Shown here one piece after another: positions 24,367 through 33,973 of a stretch of DNA of 64,000 nucleotides. A model generated the notes under the pieces. The model saw nothing but the letters and a program-made list of their open reading frames with translations. It was not told where the DNA came from and ran no database searches. This DNA is from Hyperoplus lanceolatus. Its lineage: Eukaryota; Chordata; Actinopteri; Uranoscopiformes; Ammodytidae. The first letter of the stretch is position 1, and each line of letters opens with the position of its first letter. Made by a program: the position numbers and the translations under genes. The stretch covers positions 28,232,501 to 28,296,500 of the forward strand of contig CM049396.1 of assembly GCA_026929865.2 (NCBI GenBank). The letters run 5' to 3'.

Positions 24367-25807
24367 GCCCCTCAGAGCTGCTCTGTGGGTCTTAAGTGTG
24401 CATAACATGGAAGCCATTATCCTATTAACAGCAGCAGAGGCCTGGGGGCTGGCAGGGGGGGGGGGACGAGCAAAGAAAATGGCATTTAAAAAAAGGAGGT
24501 ACAGTCAATGGAAGGGTGGAGGGTGAAGTAGAAGAAGTCTATGGGTGAAAGAAGGGAGGCAGATATTGATGAAGGGGGGAGGGTAAGGGGGGTTGAAGAG
24601 GAAGGAATGAGAAGAGGAGCACAAGGGAGGAAAACAAGCGGACATAAGCTTTGCAGCTGTGGCTATAGAGCAGAGCAACAATGCCAATAGTGCTGTGGAG
24701 ACTAGAAAGACCAAGATAGCGATTAACAAGGGATGGATGGATGTCTGCAGGAAAAGGGATAGAGAGGGCACAGGGAGACAACTGGACATCCATAAGGACA
24801 TGCCTACAAAAATGTCCAGATTGCCACCTGCATTATTAGAGCAGTGGGGGAGACCTGCTGCGTGGATAGCATCACTGCTGTACCAAGGCAAAAACTCCTT
24901 AAAGTACTTAGTTCCTATTTGAGCTTTAGCAGCGGCTGCCTGCCAAGCTTGATTTGGCCAGCGTCCCCCAGATCCCAGCTCCCAAGTCAATCTCCCCTTT
25001 GAACTGCCCCTACATTAATGACTTCTCCTATACCGCTTCATTATAACATGCTAATTCTCCATTATGATTTATTAAACTAAGTCTCTCTTCTTCTTCTTCT
25101 TCTTCTTCTGACCAACCCCAAGAGCCCTGTGTGCGCACAGTGGGGGTATAACGATGGGCTTATGCAAACTCTGTACCCTCTCTCGCCTCCAATACCCCCT
25201 CCATTTTTATTCTTCCTTCCTTCCTTTCTTCCTTCCCTCCCTAACTAACTTCCATTCCTCACTCTCTCTCTCTCTCTCTCTCTGTCTGCATTCAGCTCTC
25301 CCCTGTTCAGGTTCCTTTTCACAAGGTCTCTATTGAAGCCGGGGGGAAAAAGACTCAGCGGTAGCAGCTGGCCCACTCTTTTCTCCCGGGCAGGTATAGA
25401 GGGGCTGGGAGCTCTCTGCATGAGCAAGCCCCAACTCCTCCACTTCCATTCAGCTCTCGCTTTTGCCTCTCTCTGCTATTCACCCAGGGCCCTATACTTT
25501 GTCAAGGAGCAAAGGGGAGCACGGAGAAAAAGGAGGGATCACCCTTTTTCTCTCTCTTTGTACTCCACATAGCTATACAAGCGCTCCCAAAGCCTTCGCT
25601 AATGAGTTGGCCTCCGCAGTGTTGTGTGTGTGAGCGGAAAGAGAGAGAAGCAGGACTGCGAGAGAGACAGAGAGAGAGAAAAGGGATTGATTAATAATAC
25701 GGGGTCCATTCTCTTCACTGATGGAATGTCAGGCTTGTGTTCATTTAGCCTACCGGGTGGTTTTTTGCTTTTTAAGTACACTTGTGTTGTGCATGCCCGC
25801 TTTAGGC
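24367..25807. other. Intergenic stretch with pyrimidine repeats
   Basis: (TTC)n lies at about 25087-25110 and (TC)n at about 25261-25284. The part at 24900-25080 is non-repetitive with TAATGA/CTAATT-type homeodomain-like cores and could be a conserved noncoding element. Confidence 0.35.
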
Positions 25808-25971
25808 AAGGCAAGGCATGGCAAGGCAAGTTTATATATATAGCACAATTCAAACACAAGGCCACTCAAAGTGCTTTACAGGGGCAAGATAAAAATACAT
25901 AAAACACATTAGAAGACATTTAAAAGCGAATGAAAAGAAGTAAAACATTTAAATAAAATAAAAAGTACAGG

Positions 25972-28149
25972 TTAAAATGGAAACAGAATAGTCTTCAGAC
26001 TCGATTTAAAAGAACTGAGGGTTTCAGCAGACCTCAAGTTTTCTGGGAGTTTGTTCCAGATATTTGGTGCATAAAAACTAAAAGCTGCTTCTCCTCGTTT
26101 AGTCCTAACTCTTGGGACTGTAAGTAAACCTGTCCCAGACGACCTAAGGGCTCTGGACGGTTCATAACGTATCAGCAGATCAGTAATGTATTTTGGAGCT
26201 AAACCATTTAGTGCTTTATAAACCAACATCAGTATCCATCCATCCATCCATCTTCTACCGCTTGTCCCGTTAGGGGTCACGGGGGGGCTGGAGCCAATCC
26301 CAGCTGCATTGGGCGAGGGCAGGGTACACCCTGGACAGTTCGAACCAACATCAGTATTTTGAAATCAATTCTTTGAGTGACAGGAAGCCAGTGGAAAGAC
26401 CTCAGAACTGGGGTAATGTGATCCACTTTGTTGGTCCTAGTGAGGACTCGAGCAGCAGCGTTCTGAATTAGCTGAAGCTGTCTGATTGAGTTTTTTGGAA
26501 GGCCTGCAAGGACACTGTTACAGTGGTCAAGTCTACTAAAGATAAATGCATGGACAAGTTTTTCTAAATCTTGCTGAGACATAAGTCCTTTAATTCTTGA
26601 TATGTTTTTAAGGTGGTAGTATGCTGACTTATTAATTGATTTAAAGTGTTTCTTGAAATTCAAGTCGGAGTCTATGACAACACCAAGATTTCTGGCTTGG
26701 GGTGGGGTTTCTAGCATAACAGATGTAAGCTGTGCGCTGACTTTTAATTGTTCATCTTTGGCACCAAAGACAATTACTTCAGTTTTGTCGCTGTTCAATT
26801 GAAGGAAATTTTGGCACATCCAATCATTGATTTGTTCAATGCACTTACTCAGTGCTTGTATCGGACTGTATTCTCCTGGTGATATGGTTATGTAAATGTG
26901 TGTTATGGTAGCATAATTTGTTCTTATTCATAATCTGAGCTAGTGGGAGCATGTAGATGTTAAACAGAAGAGGCCCAAGAATGGAACCTTGGGGGACCCC
27001 GCATTCAATATGTGTCCGCTCAGATGTGAAATTGCCTATTGACACATAGTAGTCTCTGTCCTTTAAGTAGGATTCAAACCAGTTTAGTACAGTTCCAGAG
27101 AGTCCAACCCAGTTTGCTAGTCGATCTAGTGATATGCTGTGGTCGGCTGTGTCAAAAGAGGCACTGAGATCCAGTAAAACTAAAACAGAACTTTTGCCAC
27201 TGTCTGTGTTTAAGTGGATGTCATTGAGGACCTTAACCAGAGCAGTCTGAGTGCTGTGGTGTTGTCGAAATCCTGACTGGAAAACATCAAAGCAGTTGTT
27301 CATTGCTAAGTAGTTATTTAGCTGTTGATAAGCAGCTTTTTCAACGATTTTGCTTAAAAATGGTAGGTTAGATAAGGGCCTATAATTGTTCAGGAGCGAT
27401 GTATCTAGATTGTTCTTTTTTAGGAGTGGCTTGATGACTGCTGTTTTCAGGGCCTGTGGGAATACACCTGTCCAAAGGGACATGTTGACAATTTGTAGAA
27501 CATCTGAGGCCATACAGCTAAAAACAGTTTTAAAGAAGCCTGTGGGAAGAATGTCAAGGCAACAGGAGGAGAAGTTCAGGTGTTGTATAATGTCCTCCAG
27601 GTTTTTGTGGTTTATCAGATAAAATTGTGTCATTGCATTTGGATTGATTTTAAGTGGGCATAGCGATGACACATATGTTGAACTTTGTATTGATGCAGTG
27701 ACAGCTTGTCTAATTTTGTGAATTTTCTCAGTAAAGAAGGAGGCAAATTCATTGCAGGCCCTCGTGGAGAGATGTTCAGACGCTACTGACACAGGAGGGT
27801 TTGTTAATCTGTCGACAGTAGCAAACAGGGCACGTGCATTGTTGTTGTTTTTGGTGATGATGTCAGAAAAGAAAGACTGCCTTGCACTTTTCATCTCTGA
27901 GTTAAAAGTGCAAAGTTTCTCTTTGAAGATGTCATAATGAACCTGGAGATTTGTTTTTCGCCACCTGCGTTCCGCTTTACGGCACTCTCTTTTTTCTATT
28001 CTGACCTGCGGGGCATTTCTCCAAGGAGATCTTTTCTTACCAGAGACAACCTTCATCTTAGTGGGCGCAATAGCATCTATAACACTTGTAAGTTTGCCAT
28101 TAAAGTTGTCTAAAAGCTCATTAACTGAGTTACAGGGGAGGGGTGGCAT
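25972..28149 (-). pseudogene. L2 LINE ORF2 pseudogene (reverse transcriptase)
   Basis: The frame 28149-26845 (434 residues) contains reverse-transcriptase blocks in order: NNYRPLSNLPFLSKIVEKA, FQSGFRQHHSTQTALVKV, VLVLLDLSASFDTADH and GVPQGSILGPLLFNIYMLPL. Where the catalytic Tyr-Ala-Asp-Asp should follow, near 26895-26907, the sequence jumps from Tyr-His-Asn into another frame, so the two catalytic aspartates are missing and the frame shifts. The C-terminal part continues in a second frame (26819 to about 26345: LQLNSDKTEVIVFG, FSRLDHCNSVLAGLP), is cut by the 107-bp insert, and resumes at 26220-25972 (SRALRSSGTGLLTVPRVRTK, FYAPNIWNKLP). In an active LINE this protein would nick target DNA and copy its RNA. 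This copy cannot. Confidence 0.88.
26221..26357 (-). mobile_element. 107-bp LINE 3'-end fragment inserted in the L2 copy
   Basis: The insert 26236-26342 is flanked by a perfect 15-bp direct repeat AACCAACATCAGTAT at 26221-26235 and 26343-26357. Read on the minus strand it holds CCAGGGTGTACCCTGCCCTC, then CTAACGGGACAAGCGGTAGA, and ends in an ATGG tetranucleotide tail. This form is typical of RTE-like (Rex3-type) fish retrotransposon 3' ends, and the class is assigned from memory. It is a severely 5'-truncated insertion made by target-primed reverse transcription. Confidence 0.85.
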
Positions 28150-28185
28150 TAAAGAAAATGCTTGAATAAATGTTTCGAATATTTA

Positions 28186-28437
28186 ATAGGGAGAGCCGGC
28201 CAATTAAAAGTGTTTTTATTATTCAATGTACAAGCGTCAATGCAGCGAACTGTTTTATTGAATCACAGTCATTTGGGTGGTTCAGAGGGACGACTTTTTT
28301 GTCCAAACAGTTTTCCCAAAAAAACATGCCACTCTGAAGATTTCCTGTTTTTCCCATTTGCTGGCAAACACAAACACACACATACACAAATGCACGCTAG
28401 CACAAACACACAGACACACAAATGCATGCTTGCATAC
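28186..28437. other. Intergenic stretch with scattered CA
   Basis: Nothing coding is seen. It leads into the CA tract. Confidence 0.3.
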
Positions 28438-28464
28438 TACACACACACACACACACACACACAC
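28438..28464. repeat. (CA)n microsatellite
   Basis: A short perfect CA run. Confidence 0.9.
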
Positions 28465-29840
28465 TCAGCTAACGTACCATCTAATTGCCATTTCTCCACA
28501 GTTAATAACCCACTTAAGATAATGTAATGATGCTGAATGAATTGCTTGTAAACAATATACAACACACACCAAGGGAGAGGCCATATGGCGCACCGTGCAG
28601 TAAATGGCTATCCAGTTACCTCAAATAAATTGAATTTTCCACCTCTGGCCTGCGGTGCCATTGAGTGTGTTTGAAGACCCCAATTGAATTTAGGCCGGCG
28701 GACCGTTCTGATTTAGCTGGCTAATTAAACCACTCAGTGGATGTCTAAACACGGGGTCTGTGTGTAGCCAACCATGAAATGTGACTGTTCAAAAGGTATA
28801 GGTCTAGTGATCTTATATTTCACGGTTTAAATAAAGTAATTTTACTGAGTTTACTGAGGAAAAACACTGGGGTGGTAAATGGCTTTTTTCTAGTGTTTAC
28901 AGTAAAAGGTTGAGTACAGAGGGGACACTGGGTTTAATCATTCTGACAGCAATAATTACATTCTATACAACAACAGCTGTGTTCCAACTCCCTTCAGACA
29001 CTCAAAGGAGAGCAAGGGTGAGCGACAAAGACAAAAGAGAGAATGAAATGCCTTCTTAGTACAAATGCATCCGCACTAGAAAAACGCAGAAACAAAGCGT
29101 GCTGGCAGACAAAAAGCTGTTTGGCTGCCACAGCCGTGCAACACAGAAGTCACCTTTCAAAGAGTGAAACAAGCACATTCCACTTCTTGCACTGAACAAA
29201 AACTGTTCCAGGCCATCGCTTCTTTTATGAAATGCCCTATTGACAAGGCTTATTAAAACAACCATAGCCAAATACACAAGAGAGTCACCCTTCCTACCCT
29301 GCCTGTCAAAGATGCTGTAAACCAACAAGCCATGGCTTCAACTTTGTCTTTGCAGGGTGAGGATGTGAGCGATGTGGACACAAGCAAACACCTGTTGAAA
29401 GGACCTGGAAACTAACTGCCATTTTGGCCCTACTGTCAACAATGCATACCTTCATTGCGCCTGACACAGGGGCTTGATGTGTAAGCATAACAGACGGGGT
29501 GAGCACCTTGAACCACGCCTACCTCATGATGGAACAGGTTAGGGAGCTGGTATGGTTTGTCTCTAATCGCCTGCCGTTGGGCCGCCAAGCCACGAGTCTT
29601 ATCTACTGACAGGAACTTGGCACAGCAGAGCCTGATTCACTCTCCTCTTTAGACAAACATCGATGAACATTGTCAATGTTAGCACACACTTTCAAAATAG
29701 ATTTAAAAAAAAAATAAAAAAATAAAACATGGGAGAATAAAAGCCCGAGCTGTTGTGTTTGGACACCTGGAGGTCATGTGATTAATGTTGAACACTAACA
29801 GCCACACCAAGGTTGGCGCTTCTTTATTCAGGCATCACAT
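28465..29840. other. Intergenic stretch, possible conserved noncoding element
   Basis: The part at 28560-28745 is non-repetitive, AT-balanced and includes CTAATTAAA (a homeodomain-like core). The rest shows nothing recognisable. Confidence 0.35.
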
Positions 29841-30028
29841 CGTCACCCTCTTAAAATAATGGCCTAAGTCACTTTTTTGCCAAAATGATTTTCTTGCCTA
29901 AATCAGCTCCTTGTGATGCTGGCCACCTCTGGTAAAACTCTCAGCATCCTCAGTTGAACAGATCATGTGATCCCACCCCTTTAGCGTAATGGCCTATGTC
30001 AAGAGTGTGAATTAGGCCATTTTATTTA

Positions 30029-30058
30029 GCCTAAGTCACTAGACAGAGTGACTTAGGC
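30029..30058. repeat. 12-bp perfect palindromic hairpin
   Basis: GCCTAAGTCACT (30029-30040), a 6-bp spacer, and AGTGACTTAGGC (30047-30058). It is built from the same core as the terminal repeats of the surrounding transposon. Confidence 0.9.
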
Positions 30059-30141
30059 AATTTTATAAGCGTTTCAAAATGGCGGTGGTTTGTAAAAAAA
30101 TATATTTTATATGAAATTATAACCAAATATGGTAAACATTT

Positions 30142-30528
30142 ACAATAAGGTTTAGGGTTAGGGGGTTAATCAGCATTAACAGTAAGGTTATGTTTAATTA
30201 CCATGTTTATTCACGTAATGCTTAGTTCATGCTTAATATCTTAGTTAAGCAGTTAAGTAAAATGTGTGGTAAATGATTATTGAGAATGTTTGTTGACAAA
30301 TCACTTTGTCAACATCAGTGAATATCTCCTCCCAATCTGCTACCGGTCCATACTGTGTGAGCACTGACACATCTTCTTAATACACGGCCAAGGCTAGGGA
30401 ATTTTAACAAAGACGACCCGCTTAACCCACCTTCAATGCTAAGTTGATGCTTATAAAACTAACTAACTTAGCATTGATTAATGCTTATTAAGCATTAAAT
30501 AACCATTAATTAATGCACCCTTATTGTG
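30142..30528. mobile_element. Small element with ACAATAAGG ends, hosting a MITE fragment
   Basis: The left end is ACAATAAGG (30142-30150) and the right end is the inverted CCTTATTGT (about 30519-30527). Between them are many TTAA/ATTAATGC words typical of a common AT-rich fish repeat. At about 30298-30365 is a ~65-bp stretch (CATCAGTGAATATCTCCTCC...) matching one arm of the foldback MITE at 3348-3666. Confidence 0.55.
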
Positions 30529-31113
30529 TGCATTAATAAGATAAGAAAAGATAAGATAAGATCATCCTCCTCTCCACCTCCAGACTGTCCAGTTGAAGTC
30601 AGCTTGTTGAGTCTGTTTGACTCCCCAGCCTTGATGCCTCCTCCCCAGCATGCCCCAGCGAAGGACAGCGTGCTGGCTACCACAGACAGATCAAATGTCC
30701 TTAGTAGCCTGCCACACACATCAAACGACCTGAGCCTCCTGAGGAAGAAGAGTCTTCTCTGACTCTTCCGGTAGAGGGCCTCTGTGTTGTCTGACCAGTC
30801 CAGTTTATTGTTGATGTGTACTCCGAGGAATTTCAAATCCACCGTCTCTATTTCAAGTAGAGGATGGAGGGGAGGTGGAAGAGGGGGGCACAGACTGACC
30901 TGCTGAGCTCACTGGGGCAGGGGTTGAGTCAAACCTGTTGAGAAATAGGTTCAGCTCATTAGCATGTTCATGTCCGCCCGCCACAGCTGGACCTGGCAGT
31001 TTGTGTCCCGTGATCTTCTTCATCCCATCCCACACCTCCTTGGCACTGTTCCTTTCGAGCTTGCCCTCCAGCCTCTCCCTATAGCTGGTTTTGGCCGCCC
31101 TTAGTTCCCTTCT

Positions 31114-32868
31114 TCTTGGATGAGTCTTAGTTTCCTGAGTCGTAATGACAGTAAGACAGAAGATATAGTGTTTGGGCGTGTAGAATGTTATGCCGACTGT
31201 ATTGCTGCTCTACCCCCATCCCTGGGTTTAAAAAACTGCTCTGTCATTAAGAGCCTTGGTGTCATGTTTGACAGAGATTTTAAATTTGAGAAGCAAATTG
31301 GCTCTGTAGTCAAAGGTGCCTTCTTCCAGCTGAGACTTCTGGCCAAGGTAAAACCTTACCTCTCTCCCAGTGACCTGGAGAAGGTTATTCATGCCTTAAT
31401 TTTCTCAAGACTGGATTATTGCAATTCACTGTATGTAGGTTTAGGGTGTATTCACACATGCCGTGTTTAGTTCGGTTGAAACGAACTCAGATGCACTTCC
31501 GCCTTTGGTGCGCATCTTTCAGACATGTGTGAATACAGCAATCGCACTCGGGGGCGGACCAAACAAACGATCCGAGACCCAGCTGAAGAGTTCCATACGC
31601 ACTCTGCTGCAGTTCGTTTGTGGTGTGAATTTGTCCGGACTCGATCCGACCCAATTGCAGGAAGTACTGTGATTTTTCTTTTTTAATAAATCACCGTCAG
31701 CTTCACATTATGGGAAAGTGTTGCCTTTGTTGGGAAGATTAGTTGTGGTTTGAGCGGGAGCCCCGAGCAAATATATTACATTTGATAGACAGGACGCGTA
31801 AACATGCTGATGTGTTCAGCGACCAGATGAAGGAGAGGGGAGCGTCTCCCGCACAGTGCCAACAGGTTCACGCTACGCTTTGTATGAAGTGCGTGTTTTT
31901 ATTTTGCTTCCCATGTTACGGGACCATCAATACTATCCCCGTGTCAGTTTGGAGCTGAGCTGCGCCGAACTCACACCCAGCTGACACACGGCAGCTGTGT
32001 GTCAGCATGAGCCTATTCCTCGCGAGCCGCGCGTCCAGCAGCAAAAACACAGTAAATATTATGTTTCACATCGTAGGCTACAAACCACATCATTGACACA
32101 GGCCTACATTTTATAACCATATGAAACAACAATAACTTTATGTTTTTTTTTATTTTATTTATAGGCTAGATGTAGGCCTATTTATTTATTTATTATTTTA
32201 ACCCCATATCGTATCAGTTATATATTTCGCAGTTTTCACTTCGTGCTTCCTGCTTCTCTCCACCCCAGAATGTCTTTCCAATGAATGAATGACCTCAGAT
32301 CACGTGTGGTTTTACTTCTTAATGCTGGTTCACTTGCAAAAGGGGCAATATGAAAGTGGACCACACCAAAAGAAAAAAATCTAAACTTTATTTGGTCTGG
32401 ACCAAAGCAAGTGAACTAGCGGACCTTCCCAGTGTGAATACACCCTTAGACTAGCGCTCGCTGCGTCGCCTGCAGCTTGTACAGAACTCAGCTGCTCGTC
32501 TTCTGACAGGCACAAAGAAGCGGGAGCACATAACCCCTGTTCTGGCCTCCCTGCACTGGCTTCCGGTCCGCTTCAGAATAGATTTTAAGATCCTGATGTT
32601 TGTTTTTAAAGTTTTAAATGGTATGGCCCCCGTGTACTTGGCGGAACTCATACAGGTCCATAGACCAAGCAGAGCTCTGAGGTCTGCAAACAGCTTATCT
32701 CTGGATGTGCCAAACAGCAGGCTTAAAACTAAAGGCGATCGTGCATTCTCCGTGGTTGCCCCGAAACTTTGGAACAGCTTACCACACCATATTCGCTCAT
32801 CTGAGTCTCTGGAAACTTTCAAGTGCACTCTTAAAACTCACCTTTTTTCACAGGCTTTTACGTTTTAA
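31114..32868 (+). pseudogene. L2 ORF2 C-terminal region, split by a DNA element, one stop
   Basis: The frame starts in the post-palm region (WMSLSFLSRNDSKTEDIVFG) and continues VIKSLGVMFDRDF, SPSDLEKVIHALIFSRLDYC and NSLYVGL up to 31443. A 1002-bp element interrupts it. When that and one TTA copy are removed, the frame resumes at 32449 in phase: Asp, a TAG stop at 32452-32454, then RSLRRLQLVQNSAARLLTG, HITPVLASLHWLPV, PSRALRSANSLSLDVPNSRL and VVAPKLWNSLPHHIRSS to 32868. Apart from the single stop the frame is open, so this L2 copy is relatively young. It is incomplete and cannot encode an active enzyme. Confidence 0.88.
31441..32448. mobile_element. 1002-bp non-autonomous DNA element, TTA target duplication
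   Basis: The element 31444-32445 has perfect 14-bp terminal inverted repeats (GGGTGTATTCACAC at the left, GTGTGAATACACCC at the right) and a TTA direct repeat on each side (31441-31443 and 32446-32448). A three-base TTA/TAA duplication is characteristic of PIF/Harbinger transposons. The subterminal regions carry TTCGGTTGAAACGAAC on the left and TTTGGTCTGGACCAAA on the right. Short open frames inside have no transposase or Myb-like motif. It is the innermost and therefore youngest layer of the nest. Confidence 0.88.
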
Positions 32869-33973
32869 TTAATTGTTTTGTGTCATTGCTGTAAGTGTTT
32901 TTTAATGTGTGCTGTTGTATTTTATGTAAAGCACTTTGGTGAATTTAGGTTCTTATAAGGTGCTATATAAATAAAAGTGACCTTGACCTTCTCAGTTCCT
33001 TCTGAACTGATTTTACCCCCTCTCTGTCTCCTGCCATGAAAGCCCTCTTCTTCATGTTGAGTATGTTTTTAATGATCTTATTGATCAAGGGTTTGTTGTT
33101 AGGAAAACAGCGGACCTTCTTGATGGGTACAACGCTGTCCTTACAGAACCTAATGTAATCTGTAATGCAATGGGAGAGTCCCTCAATGTCCTCTGCGTGG
33201 TCCTCCAGGAACAGATCCCAGTCTGTTCTCTGGCAGCAGTCCTGCAGGGCCTCCTCAGCCTCTCTAGACCACACCTTCACGTCCTGGTGGTAGCCGGCTG
33301 CTTGCTTACTACAGGCTTGTACACAGGTGTAAGGTGTATCAGGTTGTGGTCAGACTGGCCGAGGGGTGGGAGGGGAGAGGAGCTGTATGCCTCCCTCACA
33401 TTGGCATCAAGCAAGTCCAGGATTTTATTTCCTCTGGTTTTATATTTCACATACTGTGTGAAGCTGGTCAGAGTTTTGGAGAGGGAGACATGATTGAAGT
33501 CTCTGTTGAATATCATGAGAGCTGTGGGGTGCCGAGTCTGTAGTCTCGCGTCGGTAGAGTGGATTAATGGTGCCATTCACAGCCAAACTTCCCTCTGTCT
33601 CATGAGTCTATGTGTGCTCCACTAGCATATTCAAATGTTTGTGGCATACCCTTCCTCATGGTATGTTACAGTAGTTGGGGGAAAAAAGAAATGCACTGTT
33701 TGCCTTACTTATCCCAGAATTAATTTGGCCCAAGTCAGGTTCAAAATTGCGTAAATCGCAAAGGCATGTTCATAAATTGGCCTAAGTCATTTTATCCTCT
33801 CATGTTACACAATTGACTGACATCCTTATTTGTATATCAATAGTCATCTATTGTCATAACCTTTTTGTTTGAAATGATTCATAAATATCATATACTCTAT
33901 ATATGATTCAGTTTTTTCTGTTTTCTGAACAACTTGAAAATATGACTTAGGCCATTATTTTAAGAGGGTGACG

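Larger units (their letters stand above)
25808..28185 (-). mobile_element. L2-type LINE, 5'-truncated and inactivated
   Basis: The element reads right to left. Its 3' end at about 25808-25870 has the L2-style terminus: CACTTTGAGTGGCC, GTGCTATATATATAAAC, then a CTTGC-type tandem tail. The coding part covers the region before the reverse transcriptase, the reverse transcriptase and the C-terminal region (see the pseudogene entry). The 5' end is truncated near 28185, where an in-frame stop precedes the homologous sequence. A 107-bp retrotransposon fragment is inserted at 26236-26342. No outer target-site duplication was found. Confidence 0.85.
31103..33003 (+). mobile_element. L2-type LINE inserted in the Rex1-like element, with TSD
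   Basis: The L2 body is 31114-32993, flanked by AGTTCCCTTCT (31103-31113) and AGTTCCTTCT (32994-33003), a 10-11-bp target-site duplication differing by one base indel. Removing the L2 and one copy restores the minus-strand frame of the host LINE exactly. The 3' end is a classic L2 terminus: TTCTTATAAGGTGCTATATA, AATAAAAG, and a short GACCTT tandem tail at about 32979-32991. It is 5'-truncated: only the C-terminal part of ORF2 is present. Confidence 0.88.
30510..33576 (-). pseudogene. Rex1-like ORF2 pseudogene with core deleted
   Basis: Block 33576-33277 has an endonuclease C-terminus: DFNHVSLSKTL, TRGNKILDLLDANV and LGQSDHNLIHLTP (Ser-Asp-His motif). Block 33280 to about 33004 continues with WSREAEEALQDC and ends in SVQKEL. 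After the L2 insertion the frame resumes at about 31102 with RAAKTSYRERLEG and WDGMKKITGHK (to about 30853). It then jumps near 30845-30855 directly to the post-palm motif LKFLGVHINNKLDW and RRLFFLRRLRSF. The whole reverse-transcriptase palm, including the Tyr-x-Asp-Asp site, is missing through an internal deletion. It is non-functional. Confidence 0.78.
30541..33600 (-). mobile_element. Rex1-like LINE, split by an L2 insertion
   Basis: The element reads right to left and lies in two blocks, 33600-32994 and 31113-30541, on either side of the L2 insertion 31114-32993. The 3' end carries a short ATCTT tandem tail (30541-30560), as seen in Rex1/Babar-type elements. The 5' end is truncated near 33600 inside the endonuclease domain. 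Family assignment (Rex1/Babar, CR1-like group) rests on remembered motifs and is moderately secure. Confidence 0.75.
29841..33973. mobile_element. Outermost DNA transposon of a four-layer nest
   Basis: Perfect 31-bp terminal inverted repeats lie at 29841-29871 and 33943-33973. The left begins CGTCACCCTCTTAAAATAAT and continues GGCCTAAGTCA, and the right is its exact reverse complement. The core GGCCTAAGTCA or a close variant recurs inside at about 29990, 30029-30040, 30047-30058 (inverted), 33729 and 33781. The native sequence of the element appears to be about 29841-30140 plus about 33600-33973. Between them sit a Rex1-like LINE, an L2 LINE and a TTA-flanked DNA element. No transposase frame is visible. 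The target-site duplication is unclear (flanks CACAT and AATTG). I cannot assign a superfamily. Confidence 0.8.

Noticed and set aside
30147-30165. Telomere-like GGTTTAGGGTTAGGG
   Set aside because: Only two partial TTAGGG units, within the end of an interspersed repeat. It is not an interstitial telomere array.
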